From: Babylonia areolata
Taxonomy: Eukaryota > Mollusca > Gastropoda > Neogastropoda > Buccinidae
DNA: 64,000 nucleotides
Direction: 5' to 3'
Assembly: GCF_041734735.1 (NCBI RefSeq)
Contig: NC_134876.1
Coordinates: 96,050,086-96,114,085, forward strand
Notes under the pieces: generated by a model
The model's database searches: none
Told to the model about the DNA's origin: nothing
The model's input: the letters and a program-made list of their open reading frames with translations, nothing else
Translations under genes and position numbers: made by a program
Shown: piece after piece, positions 37,253 through 47,497 of the stretch
Layout: each line of letters starts with the position of its first letter
Position numbering within the stretch: the first letter of the stretch is position 1

Positions 37253-40200
37253 TCATATTTCATCCAACTCTGGCAGACGACTGAGGAAGTCAGCACCAAC
37301 GTTTTCTTTGCCAGGAATGGCTTGCACCCTGAACGAGAAAGGCTGCAACTGTAGAGCCCAGCGCGTCAGTCTGCCGCTGACCGTTTTGGCCCTGTCTAGA
37401 TATTGCAGCGGTGCATGGTCCACCTGGACGACAAACTCCTTCCCGTAGAGGTAGGGTTCAAACCTCTGAATACCCCACACAAGAGCCAGGCATTCCTTTT
37501 CAATTGTGGGGTAATTGCGTTCGGCTGGGCTCAATTTCTTACTGGCACACGCCACTGGCTGAGCACCCATACCTTGATCTTGGAGCAGAAGAGCTCCCAA
37601 CCCCACGTTCGAAGCGTCAGTCCGCAGTATGAAAGGCTTTGACAGATCGGGGAGACAGCAAACTGGCCTACTGCAGAGGATTTGTTTGAGCTGCAGAAAA
37701 GCTCTCTCGCAGTACTCATCCCAGATAACTTTGTTTGGCTCCTTGCTCTTGGTTTTCTCAGTCAAGGGAAGAGCGATTTCCGCAAACTGAGGAACGAACC
37801 TCCTGTAGAACCCCACGAGGCCCAGAAACCCTCGGAGCTGTCGTTTCGTACAGGGACGAGGTGATTCTCGGATCTTCTCCATTTTTTCTGCATCTGGCCA
37901 AATTTTCCCAGCACCCACATGGTGACCCAGATAGTCTAACTCCCTGTGGCCGAGAAAACATTTGGAGGGCCGTGCTGTCAGTTTGCAATCACGCAACCGG
38001 GAAAACACGCTGCGTAAGAGCCTTAGATGCCGTGTTTCATCAGCGGAGGAGATGAGAACATCGTCCATGAAGTTGTCCACGTCCGGGCTGTTGAGAGGCA
38101 GTACTAACTTCCGCATCATGCGGGAAAATACTGCGCCAGCAGTTTTGAGGCCAAACGGCATTACACACCATTGGAAGTGACCCTGAGGAGTAGTGAAAGC
38201 TGTTTTAGGGCGATCAGCTTCCGCCATGGGGATCTGCCAGTACCCCTTTGAAAGGTCTAGCTTCGAGAACACCTTTTTCCCTGATAACCGGGAAAACAGT
38301 GCCTCTACATCTGGCATTGGTTCAGCATCAAACACGGTTATCTTATTGATGCGACGGAAATCGACACAAAACCGTACCTTCCCATCTTTCTTCTTTACGA
38401 GGACGATAGGAGAGGAGTATGGGGACGAGGATGGCTCTATCACGCCCATCTTCAACATTTGTTGGACCTCCTCTTGAATCGTCTCACGTTGGGAGTAGGG
38501 CAGTGGATACTGCTTAGCCCTAATAGGGGTGTCGGAGGTGAGATTGAGCGTGCATGTCTCGAGGTTCGTACAGGCAGGCAAGTCAGTGAGGACGTCCCTA
38601 AACCCTCGAGTCATTTCACGAATGGCCTCTTTCAGTGAGGAGTTATCAGCGGCCAGCACAACATCCTCCGGACCTTCAGTTGCCTCCAGGGGCATGAGTG
38701 GAATGTCGCGTTCCACTGTCCTCGTTCCTTCCCAGACCTCTGGGTCTTCACTCACAGCCAGAGCCACAGTCCCTCGAGGAGTGCGCTCAATGTATTCTTT
38801 CAACAGATTGGCGTGGTACAGCTTTTCTTTCTCGCCAATCCGAACGCAATAATCTGCGATGCCCACACGACGCAGAACAGTGTATGGACCCTGCCATTCA
38901 AGTTCCAGTTTGTTCTGTTTGGTGGGGCGAAGGAGAAGTACTTTGCTCCCCTCAGCGAACTGTCTTTGCTTTGCTTTGGCATCAAAATAACCCTTGTACC
39001 GCCTTGAGGCCCTTTCGAGGTTTTGCTGAGCAATGGTACAGGACTCTGCGATTCTGTTTCGCAGTTCTACCACGTATTCAGCAGCAGTCTGAATTTCTGG
39101 CCTCTCAGGGTGAAGCCAGTGTTCTCTGAGGATCTGCATGGGACCCCGTACTGTTCTCCCATAGAGCAGCTCGAAAGGCGAGTAGCCAGTGCTCTCCTGG
39201 GGAACTTCTCTGTAGGCAAATAACAGAGCGGGAATCCAGCGGTCCCAGGCTCGAGGTTTCTCGTGCGATAGTCTCCGCAGCATTGCCTTCAAAGTAGCGT
39301 TAAAACGCTCCACCAACCCGTTGCACTGAGCGTGGTAGGGGGTTGTGGTCAAGCCCCGCACAGACAGAAGGCGATAGACTTCCTGCATGACACTGCCTGT
39401 GAACTGAGAACCACGATCAGTCAAGACCTCAGCAGGAACACCTGTACGTGTCCACATGGTGAACAACGCCTCAGCCACAGTTTCAGCCGAAACGTGTTTG
39501 AGAGCAACAGCTTCTGGGTACCTGGTCGCATAGTCAACCATTGTTAAAATGTACCTGTTGCCAGACTCAGATGAAGGGGATATAGGTCCTACAATGTCGA
39601 CAGCTACACGACTGAAGGGCTCTGAAATGAGGGGCATCTTGACGAGTGGCACTTTCGGGACTCGACCCTTAGCTACCGTCTTCTGGCATCTGTCACAAGA
39701 ACGGACGAAACGCCGAATGTCAGCACACATGCCAGGCCAGTAGAAATGTGGGAAAACTCTTCCCTGTGTGCGCTTAACCCCAAGATGACCAGACATGGGG
39801 GCTTCATGGGCAAGAAGCAACACTGTGGAACGCAGTTTCTTAGGAACACAGATTTGGGTTGCTTCCCCCCGATGGTCCTTGAAACGCCGCATCAGTATTC
39901 CCTGCTTCCTGAAGTACATGACCTCTCCAGATCGTGTCTTTTTGACGGCTTTAGACACAGCCAGCTCCCGAGCTTGACACAGGTCAGGATCGCTATCCTG
40001 CTGATGCTCTAGGTCCTGTCTAGACACATGGATCTGGATGTCCTTGACAGGCAAGGGAGGTAACTCTTTAGCCCTGGCAGCTGCTTGGGCCCGTGTCTCC
40101 ACAGCACCCACAAGACTGGCGTCCGAGTAAACTGGCACGGGCACTGAAGTGCCATTCTCGCGCCAGGCAGTATTGCCAATAAGGACCTCTTCCACAGGAG

Positions 40201-41701
40201 CCTCCATTACAGCCACGTCTAGCCTGCCTTCCACGAAAGGAGACTGGAAATCTACTCTGGCGATGGGTAGGACAGAGGTGCATCTCGATTCGGCCAGCAC
40301 CACACGGACAGTCGCTCCAGTGAAAGAATCTGGACTGACCAGATGGCGTGCAACGACAACCATGTGAGCTCCGGTGTCTCGCAAAGCCGGGACTGAAACC
40401 CCGTTGACGAAAGCCTCACATCGTGGCGAGTACTGCTTTGCAGCACAGTTAACGCAAAGAGATGGAGGTGGGGAATGGGAACCCTGCTGCCTAAAGCTCG
40501 GCTGTGCCACAAGGGAAACCTTCCGCTGGCGGCACTCTTTGGCCACATGTCCAAGTTTCCCGCAGAGGAAACAGGTAACTCCTCTGGTTCTCTCGACACC
40601 CCTTGAGCTGTCGCTAAGAGCGGAACTACTTTGTCCCAGAGATGCGGCCTTTTGCTCTGCATGAGGTTTGGCACCAAGACCATGATCCCTGGATTTCCTG
40701 GAGGCTCGTGCCTCACTCTCAGCCATCCGTCCCGCTCTCCTGGCACCGACAACCTTCGAGGTAATGCATGCTACCTCCTCCACCCTATCTGGTTCCTCAC
40801 TCTTAACCTCACTGACGAGGTCAGGGTTAAGGGTAGCTAGGAACTGTTCCTGAAGGAACAAGTCCCTTAAGTCCTCAGCACTGTCGTAATCGCGACCAGC
40901 AGCTGTGCACCAGCGAGACAGACAGACCTTAAGCCTTTCCAGAAATTGGATAAAGGTCTCTTCTGCAAGCTTCCGCATCGATCGGAAACGCTTGCAGTAC
41001 GCATGGGCATCTAGCCGAAACTCGCGGAGTAAAGCAGCTTTCAATGACTCGTAGTCATGAAGTCTCTCCGGAGGCACTCGCAGACAAGCGTCCCTAGCTC
41101 GACCTTGTAACAAGGTTACCAAGCGAGCTGCCCATGAACATGGCTTCCACTTATTGAGAAGCGCTACCCTCTCAAAGTGGGTCAGGAAATCGTCGAAGTC
41201 ACCCTTCCCATCGTAAGGAGCAAGGGAAAACGGTTGGCTTATTTGAGCCTCGACCTCTTCTTGCTTTAATTCCATCTTCCTTTCAAACCGCTGCCTATCC
41301 TCCTCATCCCTCTTCTCCCTATACCGTCTTTCCTCTTCCCTATATTCATCCTCCCTGTGATCCCTCCAGCGCCTGTAACGGCGCTCTTCCTCCCTATTTG
41401 CGCGCTCGTCCTCCTTAGCAGCAGCATCGACCACAAACCGTGCAAGGGCCTCACCAGTCAAACCCATGTCAGCACCCATGGCTTTGAATTTTGTGTAAGG
41501 ATCCTGGTGAGATAGAGGAACAGTGTCCCCTTTCCTTCCATCATCAGACAGATTACCTGGGTCATCCTCTTTCAGTTGACCCCGTATCCATCCAGACAAA
41601 CCTGACTTATCTATCTGAGAAGGAGTAGAGGTACTCGACTTATCCATCTGGGACTTTGACCCGGGAGTGACGGCCGCAGCCGTTTGTCGCCGAGTGGGCA
41701 T
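37253..41701 (-). CDS. Gag-Pol polyprotein, Gmr1-type order
   Basis: One uninterrupted frame of 1482 residues. About 90-155 is a highly charged, probably coiled-coil segment (Arg/Glu rich); 155-330 is a gypsy-like Gag core; 375-390 a CCHC zinc knuckle (CFLCGKLGHVAKEC); about 430-520 an aspartic protease with DTG near 441; 630-675 the integrase HHCC zinc domain (HEAPMSGHLG ... CDRCQ); 700-840 the integrase core (DIVGP, DRGSQF, VERFN); 1080-1260 reverse transcriptase (YSSPIVLVKKKDGKVRFCVD, FMDD); 1360-1480 RNase H (RTDASNVGLG, DHAPLQYLD). It would be translated in the cytoplasm to form virus-like particles and copy and insert the element. Gag and Pol are in one frame, so no frameshift or read-through is needed. 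There is no envelope gene. Confidence 0.95.
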   Translation of the reverse strand: MPTRRQTAAAVTPGSKSQMDKSSTSTPSQIDKSGLSGWIRGQLKEDDPGNLSDDGRKGDTVPLSHQDPYTKFKAMGADMGLTGEALARFVVDAAAKEDERANREEERRYRRWRDHREDEYREEERRYREKRDEEDRQRFERKMELKQEEVEAQISQPFSLAPYDGKGDFDDFLTHFERVALLNKWKPCSWAARLVTLLQGRARDACLRVPPERLHDYESLKAALLREFRLDAHAYCKRFRSMRKLAEETFIQFLERLKVCLSRWCTAAGRDYDSAEDLRDLFLQEQFLATLNPDLVSEVKSEEPDRVEEVACITSKVVGARRAGRMAESEARASRKSRDHGLGAKPHAEQKAASLGQSSSALSDSSRGVERTRGVTCFLCGKLGHVAKECRQRKVSLVAQPSFRQQGSHSPPPSLCVNCAAKQYSPRCEAFVNGVSVPALRDTGAHMVVVARHLVSPDSFTGATVRVVLAESRCTSVLPIARVDFQSPFVEGRLDVAVMEAPVEEVLIGNTAWRENGTSVPVPVYSDASLVGAVETRAQAAARAKELPPLPVKDIQIHVSRQDLEHQQDSDPDLCQARELAVSKAVKKTRSGEVMYFRKQGILMRRFKDHRGEATQICVPKKLRSTVLLLAHEAPMSGHLGVKRTQGRVFPHFYWPGMCADIRRFVRSCDRCQKTVAKGRVPKVPLVKMPLISEPFSRVAVDIVGPISPSSESGNRYILTMVDYATRYPEAVALKHVSAETVAEALFTMWTRTGVPAEVLTDRGSQFTGSVMQEVYRLLSVRGLTTTPYHAQCNGLVERFNATLKAMLRRLSHEKPRAWDRWIPALLFAYREVPQESTGYSPFELLYGRTVRGPMQILREHWLHPERPEIQTAAEYVVELRNRIAESCTIAQQNLERASRRYKGYFDAKAKQRQFAEGSKVLLLRPTKQNKLELEWQGPYTVLRRVGIADYCVRIGEKEKLYHANLLKEYIERTPRGTVALAVSEDPEVWEGTRTVERDIPLMPLEATEGPEDVVLAADNSSLKEAIREMTRGFRDVLTDLPACTNLETCTLNLTSDTPIRAKQYPLPYSQRETIQEEVQQMLKMGVIEPSSSPYSSPIVLVKKKDGKVRFCVDFRRINKITVFDAEPMPDVEALFSRLSGKKVFSKLDLSKGYWQIPMAEADRPKTAFTTPQGHFQWCVMPFGLKTAGAVFSRMMRKLVLPLNSPDVDNFMDDVLISSADETRHLRLLRSVFSRLRDCKLTARPSKCFLGHRELDYLGHHVGAGKIWPDAEKMEKIRESPRPCTKRQLRGFLGLVGFYRRFVPQFAEIALPLTEKTKSKEPNKVIWDEYCERAFLQLKQILCSRPVCCLPDLSKPFILRTDASNVGLGALLLQDQGMGAQPVACASKKLSPAERNYPTIEKECLALVWGIQRFEPYLYGKEFVVQVDHAPLQYLDRAKTVSGRLTRWALQLQPFSFRVQAIPGKENVGADFLSRLPELDEI

Positions 41702-41953
41702 TTATTTCCCCCTTTTTCTCTTTTTTTTTCCTCGCAGAATGCGAGAAAGGCAAACCAAACTCGGCAAAAATCAACAGCCGAAATCAAGTGCCTGAACAAC
41801 AGCTAACTTTTTGAGCAGGTAAAGTGTCTATCATAACCTCACCCAAACATTCTTCCAGTGACACAGCATAATTTTAATCAGATATACAGGATATGTACAC
41901 ATGTAACAGACAAAACGATTACACCCAACCCCCTCCCACTCTAACCTAACGTA
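41702..41953 (-). other. Leader of the retrotransposon
   Basis: About 250 bases between the primer-binding site and the gag-pol start. No separate ORF of note. Confidence 0.7.
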
Positions 41954-41969
41954 CCCCGCATCTCCACCA
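41954..41969 (-). promoter_or_regulatory. Primer-binding site, likely tRNA-Ala
   Basis: Three bases inside the 5' LTR edge, the plus strand reads ccccgcatctccacca. The last 12 bases match the 3' end of animal tRNA-Ala plus CCA as I remember it. On the element strand it starts with TGG, as usual. Confidence 0.65.
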
Positions 41970-41972
41970 AAT

Positions 41973-43228
41973 TGTCACGCTCTATAAGAGAGCGGACTAG
42001 AAACCCCCACCCAGCCCAGCACTAACACCCAGACAACACAAACACAGACTACAACAATCCGGGGTTCACATACATTTGTTTAATCACACACCTAGCTTGC
42101 CCACAAACAATAACCACAACCCCAGCTGCAACAACACTTAAATAACAATGGATAAATATAACAGACACACACACACAAAAAAAACCCACACACACAAAAA
42201 AAACAGAGCTTTAAGATAAGGAAACAAGCACAACGTTAATGCTGTCGTGACGACGACCACGAAGAACGGCGACGACGAAACGGCGACGACGAACACGAAG
42301 AACAGTGACGACGAACACGAAGAACGGTGACGACGAACACGAAGAACGGCGACGACGAAGACGAAGACCAGTGACGACGACGACGAACAGTAAGTGACGA
42401 CGACGAAGAACGGCGACGACGAACACGAAGAACGGCGACGACGAAGACGAAGAGCGGCGACGACGAACACGAAGAACAGTGACGACGAACACGAAGAACG
42501 GCGACGACGAAGACGAAGAGCAGTGACGACGAAGACGAAGAGCAGAACACCCAGACAGCTGAGCGCCAGGCCAGAGAACGCTGGCGACGGAAGCCAGCGG
42601 CAGGCGGCAGCAGCCAACGGAGGCCTGGACCAAGGAAGGCAAAGGCAGGCAGAGGGGTTCCCGGGGAGACAGTGGAGGGTCAGTGGAAGAGTAGGGAAGT
42701 CCGTGGATAAACACGAAAGTGGGAACACTGAAACCACTGTATATAATCTATTATCCACTGGTAGGATTCACTTTTGGACAACCCCAATTAAACAACCTAA
42801 ATGTACCTAGCCAGAATTCGTAAAGAAAACAGATCTTACAAAATTTCAGTTTAACCCCTCCCTGATCAACACATGGGCTACAGAATAGATCAATTTTACT
42901 CAGCTGCGCTATTTCGGAAGTTTAAAAGGCTGACAACAACCAGACCCAAGAGCAAGGATAACGGAAAAGGATAAGGGGGTAGTTTGGAATATTCTAGCTT
43001 ATGTATCATATATAATACAGTGACACACATACACACACATTAATAGAACTAACAACTGAAGGGGTTCACAAGGAAAACTTAAATCTAGATTTTACGGTTG
43101 AACCCTTTAATACACGTAACAAATATTTTATCACATTCTTATAAAATTTATGTCTAAAAATGCATACGCATCCTACAAATGCACATAAAAGAGCAAAGTA
43201 TTATATTTACTCAAATATTCGCTCCCTC

Positions 43229-43282
<54 letters not shown>

Positions 43283-43699
43283 CACGGACATGAACACAAG
43301 ACAGACAGAACACAGGTTAGGACTGTCTTTACAGTCTCCTCTTACCTTCCAGAGAGGTACCACTACCCCAAAGCTGGAAGTTCACACAGAGCACACAGAG
43401 ACCACGACCACTCGGAGGAAACTGATCCCCACTACAAGCGTCGAAATGGGCAAACAGCCCTGAAGAGAGCCAAAGACTGGCACGGCTGCCTCCTCTGACA
43501 GTCGCGGGCGAAAAGCCCAGAATCTTGTCATTTGTTGACAAGGAAGAGGCTGATCTCAGTTCAGTGACAGCCTGAACTGAGACCGAGACAGACTGAGTAT
43601 CTCGTGCAAACCGCACAACCCACACTGCTCTCTAGCTAGATGGGGTGGGTGAACGAGGGGGTTTAGTACTCATATCTGATTTTGTCATGAGATGTGACA
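41973..43699 (-). repeat. 5' LTR (right) of Gmr1-type element
   Basis: 1727 bp. Same sequence as the left LTR, offset 6781, with a longer CT run (43230-43279) and the same internal tandem array (42241-42546). In its role as 5' LTR it would carry the promoter; I did not pinpoint a TATA box. Confidence 0.95.
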
Positions 43700-43703
43700 T
43701 TCA

Positions 43704-44262
43704 GCCATCCCTTGCCTTGCTATTTCACCCACCAATCTTCAGACATCTTGCCTTGCTATTTCACCCACCAATCTTCAGACATCTTGCCTTGCTATTTCAC
43801 CCACCAATCTTCAGACATCTTGCCTTGCTATTTCACCCACCAATCTTCAGACATCTTGCCTTGCTATTTCACCCACCAATCTTCAGACATCCCCTGCCTT
43901 GCTATTTCACCCACCAATCTTCAGACATCCCCTGCCTTGCTATTTCACCCACCAATCTTCAGACATCCCCTGCCTTGCTATTTCACCCACCAATCTTCAG
44001 ACATCCCCTGCCTTGCTATTTCACCCACCAATCTTCAGACATCTTGCCTTGCTATTTCACCCACCAATCTTCAGACATATATTGCCTTGCTATTTCACTC
44101 ACCACCTGTCAGCTTTCCCCTGCCTTGCTATTTCACCCACCAATCTTCAGTCATCTTGCCTTGCTATTTCACCCACCAATCTTCATATATATCTTGCCTT
44201 GCTATTTCACCCACCAATCTTCATATATATCTTGCCTTGCTATTTCACCCACCAATCTTAAC
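43704..44262. repeat. 33-bp minisatellite
   Basis: About 17 copies of a unit with cttgctatttcacccaccaa and tcttcagacatc, directly at the right edge of the retrotransposon. Right-hand copies are more varied (catatatatc, gtcagctttcccc). The next 487 bases (44263-44749) show no other element. Confidence 0.93.
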
Positions 44263-44749
44263 ATAGGACCTGGAATTTTCCTTTCTAAATCCATCGTTTA
44301 TTCATCCATTCACTGACAGCAGAATATTACCTGGGTAAAATGTACGATCAAACGTTTATTCCATATACTGATCAATGAACACTGTTCAGGTGTAACCAGT
44401 TACATTTGAGGAGAAGATACACTTGCTGGAAGGTCTGAATTTCAAGTGGTCAGTGTCCATGGAAGTTCTGGAATGAAAGATACATAATTATTATAACCTT
44501 CCCGTGCTTCAGTAATAACTGCAGAGGTAAGTGATTTATCTGCACCGCGGCAACATGGTCTTAGGTTTTGGGAGTAAAGCTTCACTAATTAAAGTTGTGA
44601 AGATGACAGTTTGTTCAACGTTTGTTCAATGACATACAAAAACTTCAACACAAAAGTACAACCTTACGCTTCTGTCTCTCTTCCTTCACTCTTTTCCACT
44701 TCTGTCCCTCTCTCACTCTGACATATTCTTCGAATCTCAATGCTCTTAG

Positions 44750-45109
44750 GACAATTCTGGAAGGACGACTCTGGGTCCACGACACTGTCGATGACCATGA
44801 CAACAGAATCCCCGGGAACAACACCACCAACAGAGACAACACCCCCAGCCAGCTCTGAAGGACCCGAGGGGCCCACCCCAACACCACCACCAGAGACAAC
44901 ACCCCCAGCCAGCTCTGAAGGACCCGAGGGGCCCACCCCAACACCACCACCAGAGACAACACCCCCAGCCAGCTCTGAAGGACCCGAGGGGCCCACCCCA
45001 ACACCACCACCAGAGACAACACCCCCAGCCAGCTCTGAAGGACCCGAGGGGCCCACCCCAACACCACCACCAGAGACAACACCCAGGACAGTGACACCCT
45101 CTGCACCAG
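44750..45109 (+). CDS. Exon 3 of secreted mosaic gene: Thr/Pro repeat linker
   Basis: Acceptor tgctcttag (44748-44749) and donor ccag|gtaact (45110), both in phase 1, so the exon can be skipped without a frame change. It encodes about 120 residues: QFWKDDSGSTTLSMTMTT, then four 20-residue repeats of the type TPPPETTPPASSEGPEGP plus a partial copy, then RTVTPSAP. The repeats are exact 60-bp DNA units, three of them identical. The Thr/Ser/Pro content suggests a mucin-like, O-glycosylated stalk between the LamG and PAN-like parts. Repeat number probably varies between individuals. Confidence 0.7.
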
Positions 45110-45159
45110 GTAACTGTCTGACTGCTTCAACGTCAGGGCACTGGTTCACACACCACAGA

Positions 45160-45700
45160 CGAGCGCAATAACCAAGTGGTAAAAGCGTTGGACTTTCAAT
45201 CTGAGGGTCCCGGGTTCGAATCTCGGTAACGGCGCCAAGTGGGTAAAGGGTGGAGATTTTTCCGATCTCCCAGGTCAACATATGTACAGACCTGCTAGTG
45301 CCTGAACCCCCTTCCGTGTGTATACGCACGCAGAAGATCAAATATGCACGTTAAATATCCTGTAATCCATGTCAGTGTTCAGTGGGTTATGGACACAAGA
45401 ACATACCCAGCATGCACACCACCGAAAATGGAGTATGGCTGCCTACATGGCGGTATAAACAAACAAAACGGTCATACACGTAAAATGTTACAAGTTTGTA
45501 TGAATTATGTGTATATTACGACACTGTAAGCTGACTGAATGACACACTGGGAAACAAATGATGAGCGCCCAATGGCAGCTGTCAGTCAGCTCTACCCAGG
45601 TAAGCAGCCTCTAATGCAAATGACTCCCTGTTTGTAAAGCGCTTACAGCTTGGTCTCCGACCGAGGATAGGCGCAATATAAGTATTCATATCATATCAAA
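45160..45700 (+). mobile_element. tRNA-derived SINE B, full length
   Basis: The tRNA-like head has ataaccaagtggtaaaagcg (A box) and gggttcgaatctc (B box). A body containing acccagcatgcac and cggtcatacacgtaaaa is shared with the piece at 5054. The 3' tail, tgtaaagcgcttacagct ... ggcgcaatataagtatt, resembles the end of the LINE at 49.6-51.0 kb. It lies in intron 3 of the mosaic gene. Confidence 0.82.
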
Positions 45701-45706
45701 GACCGT

Positions 45707-45790
45707 TTCTGTTTCACTTTCTCCAGGAGGCGTTTCTGCGTTCGAACAAAATTTTAATCCATATACGCTACGTCACATCTGCTAACAGTT
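45707..45790 (+). mobile_element. SINE family A, 5' fragment
   Basis: Carries tttctgtttcactttctcca then ggaggcgtttctgcgttcg and acgctacgtcacatctgcta; the rest of the family is missing. It directly follows SINE B. Confidence 0.7.
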
Positions 45791-46189
45791 GATAAAACGG
45801 TGTGAGGATATAGAGGTATTGATATTTACGGAAATCACAGCCAATAAGCGTTCGTTAATGTATGTTTCATCAAGTTATGAGTTGAGTGAATCTGGAGATA
45901 CAAGTCTTGGAATGTTAATCTTCAGATTCATGTTTCAAGAGAACAGTGATCAAAGTTTTAATCTTCAGTCCACTGAAGATCTTAGCGGCCAGCATCTGAT
46001 ATTTACATATTACACTTTAAAAGAAAGTGCAGTAATTAACCTTTCGTCTGATAGATATAGTTACTCTGTTCACTGGTGTGAACTATGGAACTGGAAGGAG
46101 ATACAGGTAGTGCTTGAACTGTTTCAGTGGAACTCGCGAAGAGCACTGTGACATTGCCAGAACTGCTGCGTGGTGATGTTTGAGAGAGG

Positions 46190-46227
46190 GATTTCACACA
46201 CACACACACACACACACACTCTCTCTG

Positions 46228-46279
<52 letters not shown>

Positions 46280-46552
46280 CAGAAGAGGAGTGTTGAGGGG
46301 TTTGGGGGTCGGAGGGGAGGACGTGAGAAGGGTGGTAACGGGACTCCGCTTTTCACACTTGGCAGGGAGTCTGCAAGCAGAATTCCGAACCCTCTGCTGT
46401 TTGAACTGAGTGATCTGTGTGTGTGTGCGTGCGTGCGTGCGTGCGTGTGTGCGTGCGTGTGTGACACACACACACACACAGAGGATTAGTTTCAGTGTCA
46501 GAATGATTAATTATCATTTTTCATCCTCTAAAAAGGAAATACAATTATATCA

Positions 46553-46595
<43 letters not shown>

Positions 46596-46600
46596 CCATT
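46190..46600. repeat. CA/CT/GT/TA microsatellite cluster
   Basis: CA runs (46194-46219, 46237-46278), a GTGC run (46418-46461), a CA run (46463-46480) and a TA run (46553-46591). Frames here are His/Thr or Cys/Val strings. A poly-A run lies at 47256-47284. No gene is recognised in 45791-47497. Confidence 0.92.
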
Positions 46601-47253
46601 GTACCTCAGTGTTTGTGTGTTCTTGCGTGCGTGAGTTCGAAAGTTTTTCAGTGCCAGTGCAAGCGCATGTGCGTCCGTGCGTGTGTGATTAGAACTTGCG
46701 CGCGTCTGTGTTCGCCGGTGCAGCACCGAAGCAGACAACTCTGTGTGTCGCAGTCTTGTTTCAAGGAACACCAAAGAGTTTTGGTAACATGAACATCTGG
46801 GCCGTGGCAATCATAGACAAAGTGTCAGATTTGAAAATCAGTATTGAAGACAGAGCCAACTTCACGGTGAAAAGAGACAGCAAAAATGATATTTGTAGTA
46901 ATGATGAGAAGCGGAGATGAGAAGTGGTCTCGGAGCAGAAGAAAATCAGTGAAGACCAAACATACATGTGGCTAACGTGTGTTGTAGGACAAATGGAAAC
47001 ATTTCAAATGATCAAAGCGACGCAATTTTCGTTTTCTGATCATCTTGTATATTTTATGACGCTAAATCGTTGTCGTCTTCACAAGATACTGTGATTACAT
47101 TGTTTCAGTTGCTTTGCACTGGATTGCATTGCATGTGCTACATTATAGTAATGTATTTATTTGTATTGTAATGCACGGTATTTTATTGTATAATTATGGT
47201 AATAATTGTTAAGAAAAATTGTATTGATGCAAGACTGAACCTAGCAGTTATTA

Positions 47254-47286
<33 letters not shown>

Positions 47287-47497
47287 GAATACAGCTGCAT
47301 GTTGGTCCAAGGGACAGCACTCCTCTCGGTTCTATTTCACTTTTTGACGAGTTTTCCAGCTGTTAGCTTATGACAGTTTTAGAGACACATGCACACTTCT
47401 GGCCCTCTCACTGTCTCTCCACATCCCCTGTCTCCTTATTTGTACCCTTTTGTATTCTTTATTAATGTGATTTTAATGATAACATTATTTCATTTTT

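Larger units (their letters stand above)
35192..43699 (-). mobile_element. Gmr1-type Ty3/gypsy LTR retrotransposon, apparently whole
   Basis: An 8.5-kb element on the minus strand. The two long LTRs start TGTCAC and end GTGACA and are flanked by a 5-bp target duplication, ttcag (35187-35191 and 43700-43704). Inside are a primer-binding site, one long gag-pol frame with no breaks seen, and a purine tract. Domain order is Gag, zinc knuckle, protease, integrase, reverse transcriptase, RNase H. Most Ty3/gypsy elements have integrase last; integrase before reverse transcriptase, with gypsy-like sequences, marks the Gmr1 group described first from fish and other deuterostomes. The LTRs looked identical wherever compared, apart from microsatellite length, so the insertion is very young. 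It lies in intron 2 (or just beyond the end) of the LamG/PAN gene, in opposite orientation. Confidence 0.95.

Noticed and set aside
45165-45240. Possible tRNA gene with A and B boxes
   Set aside because: Runs into a SINE body and LINE-like tail; it is a SINE head.
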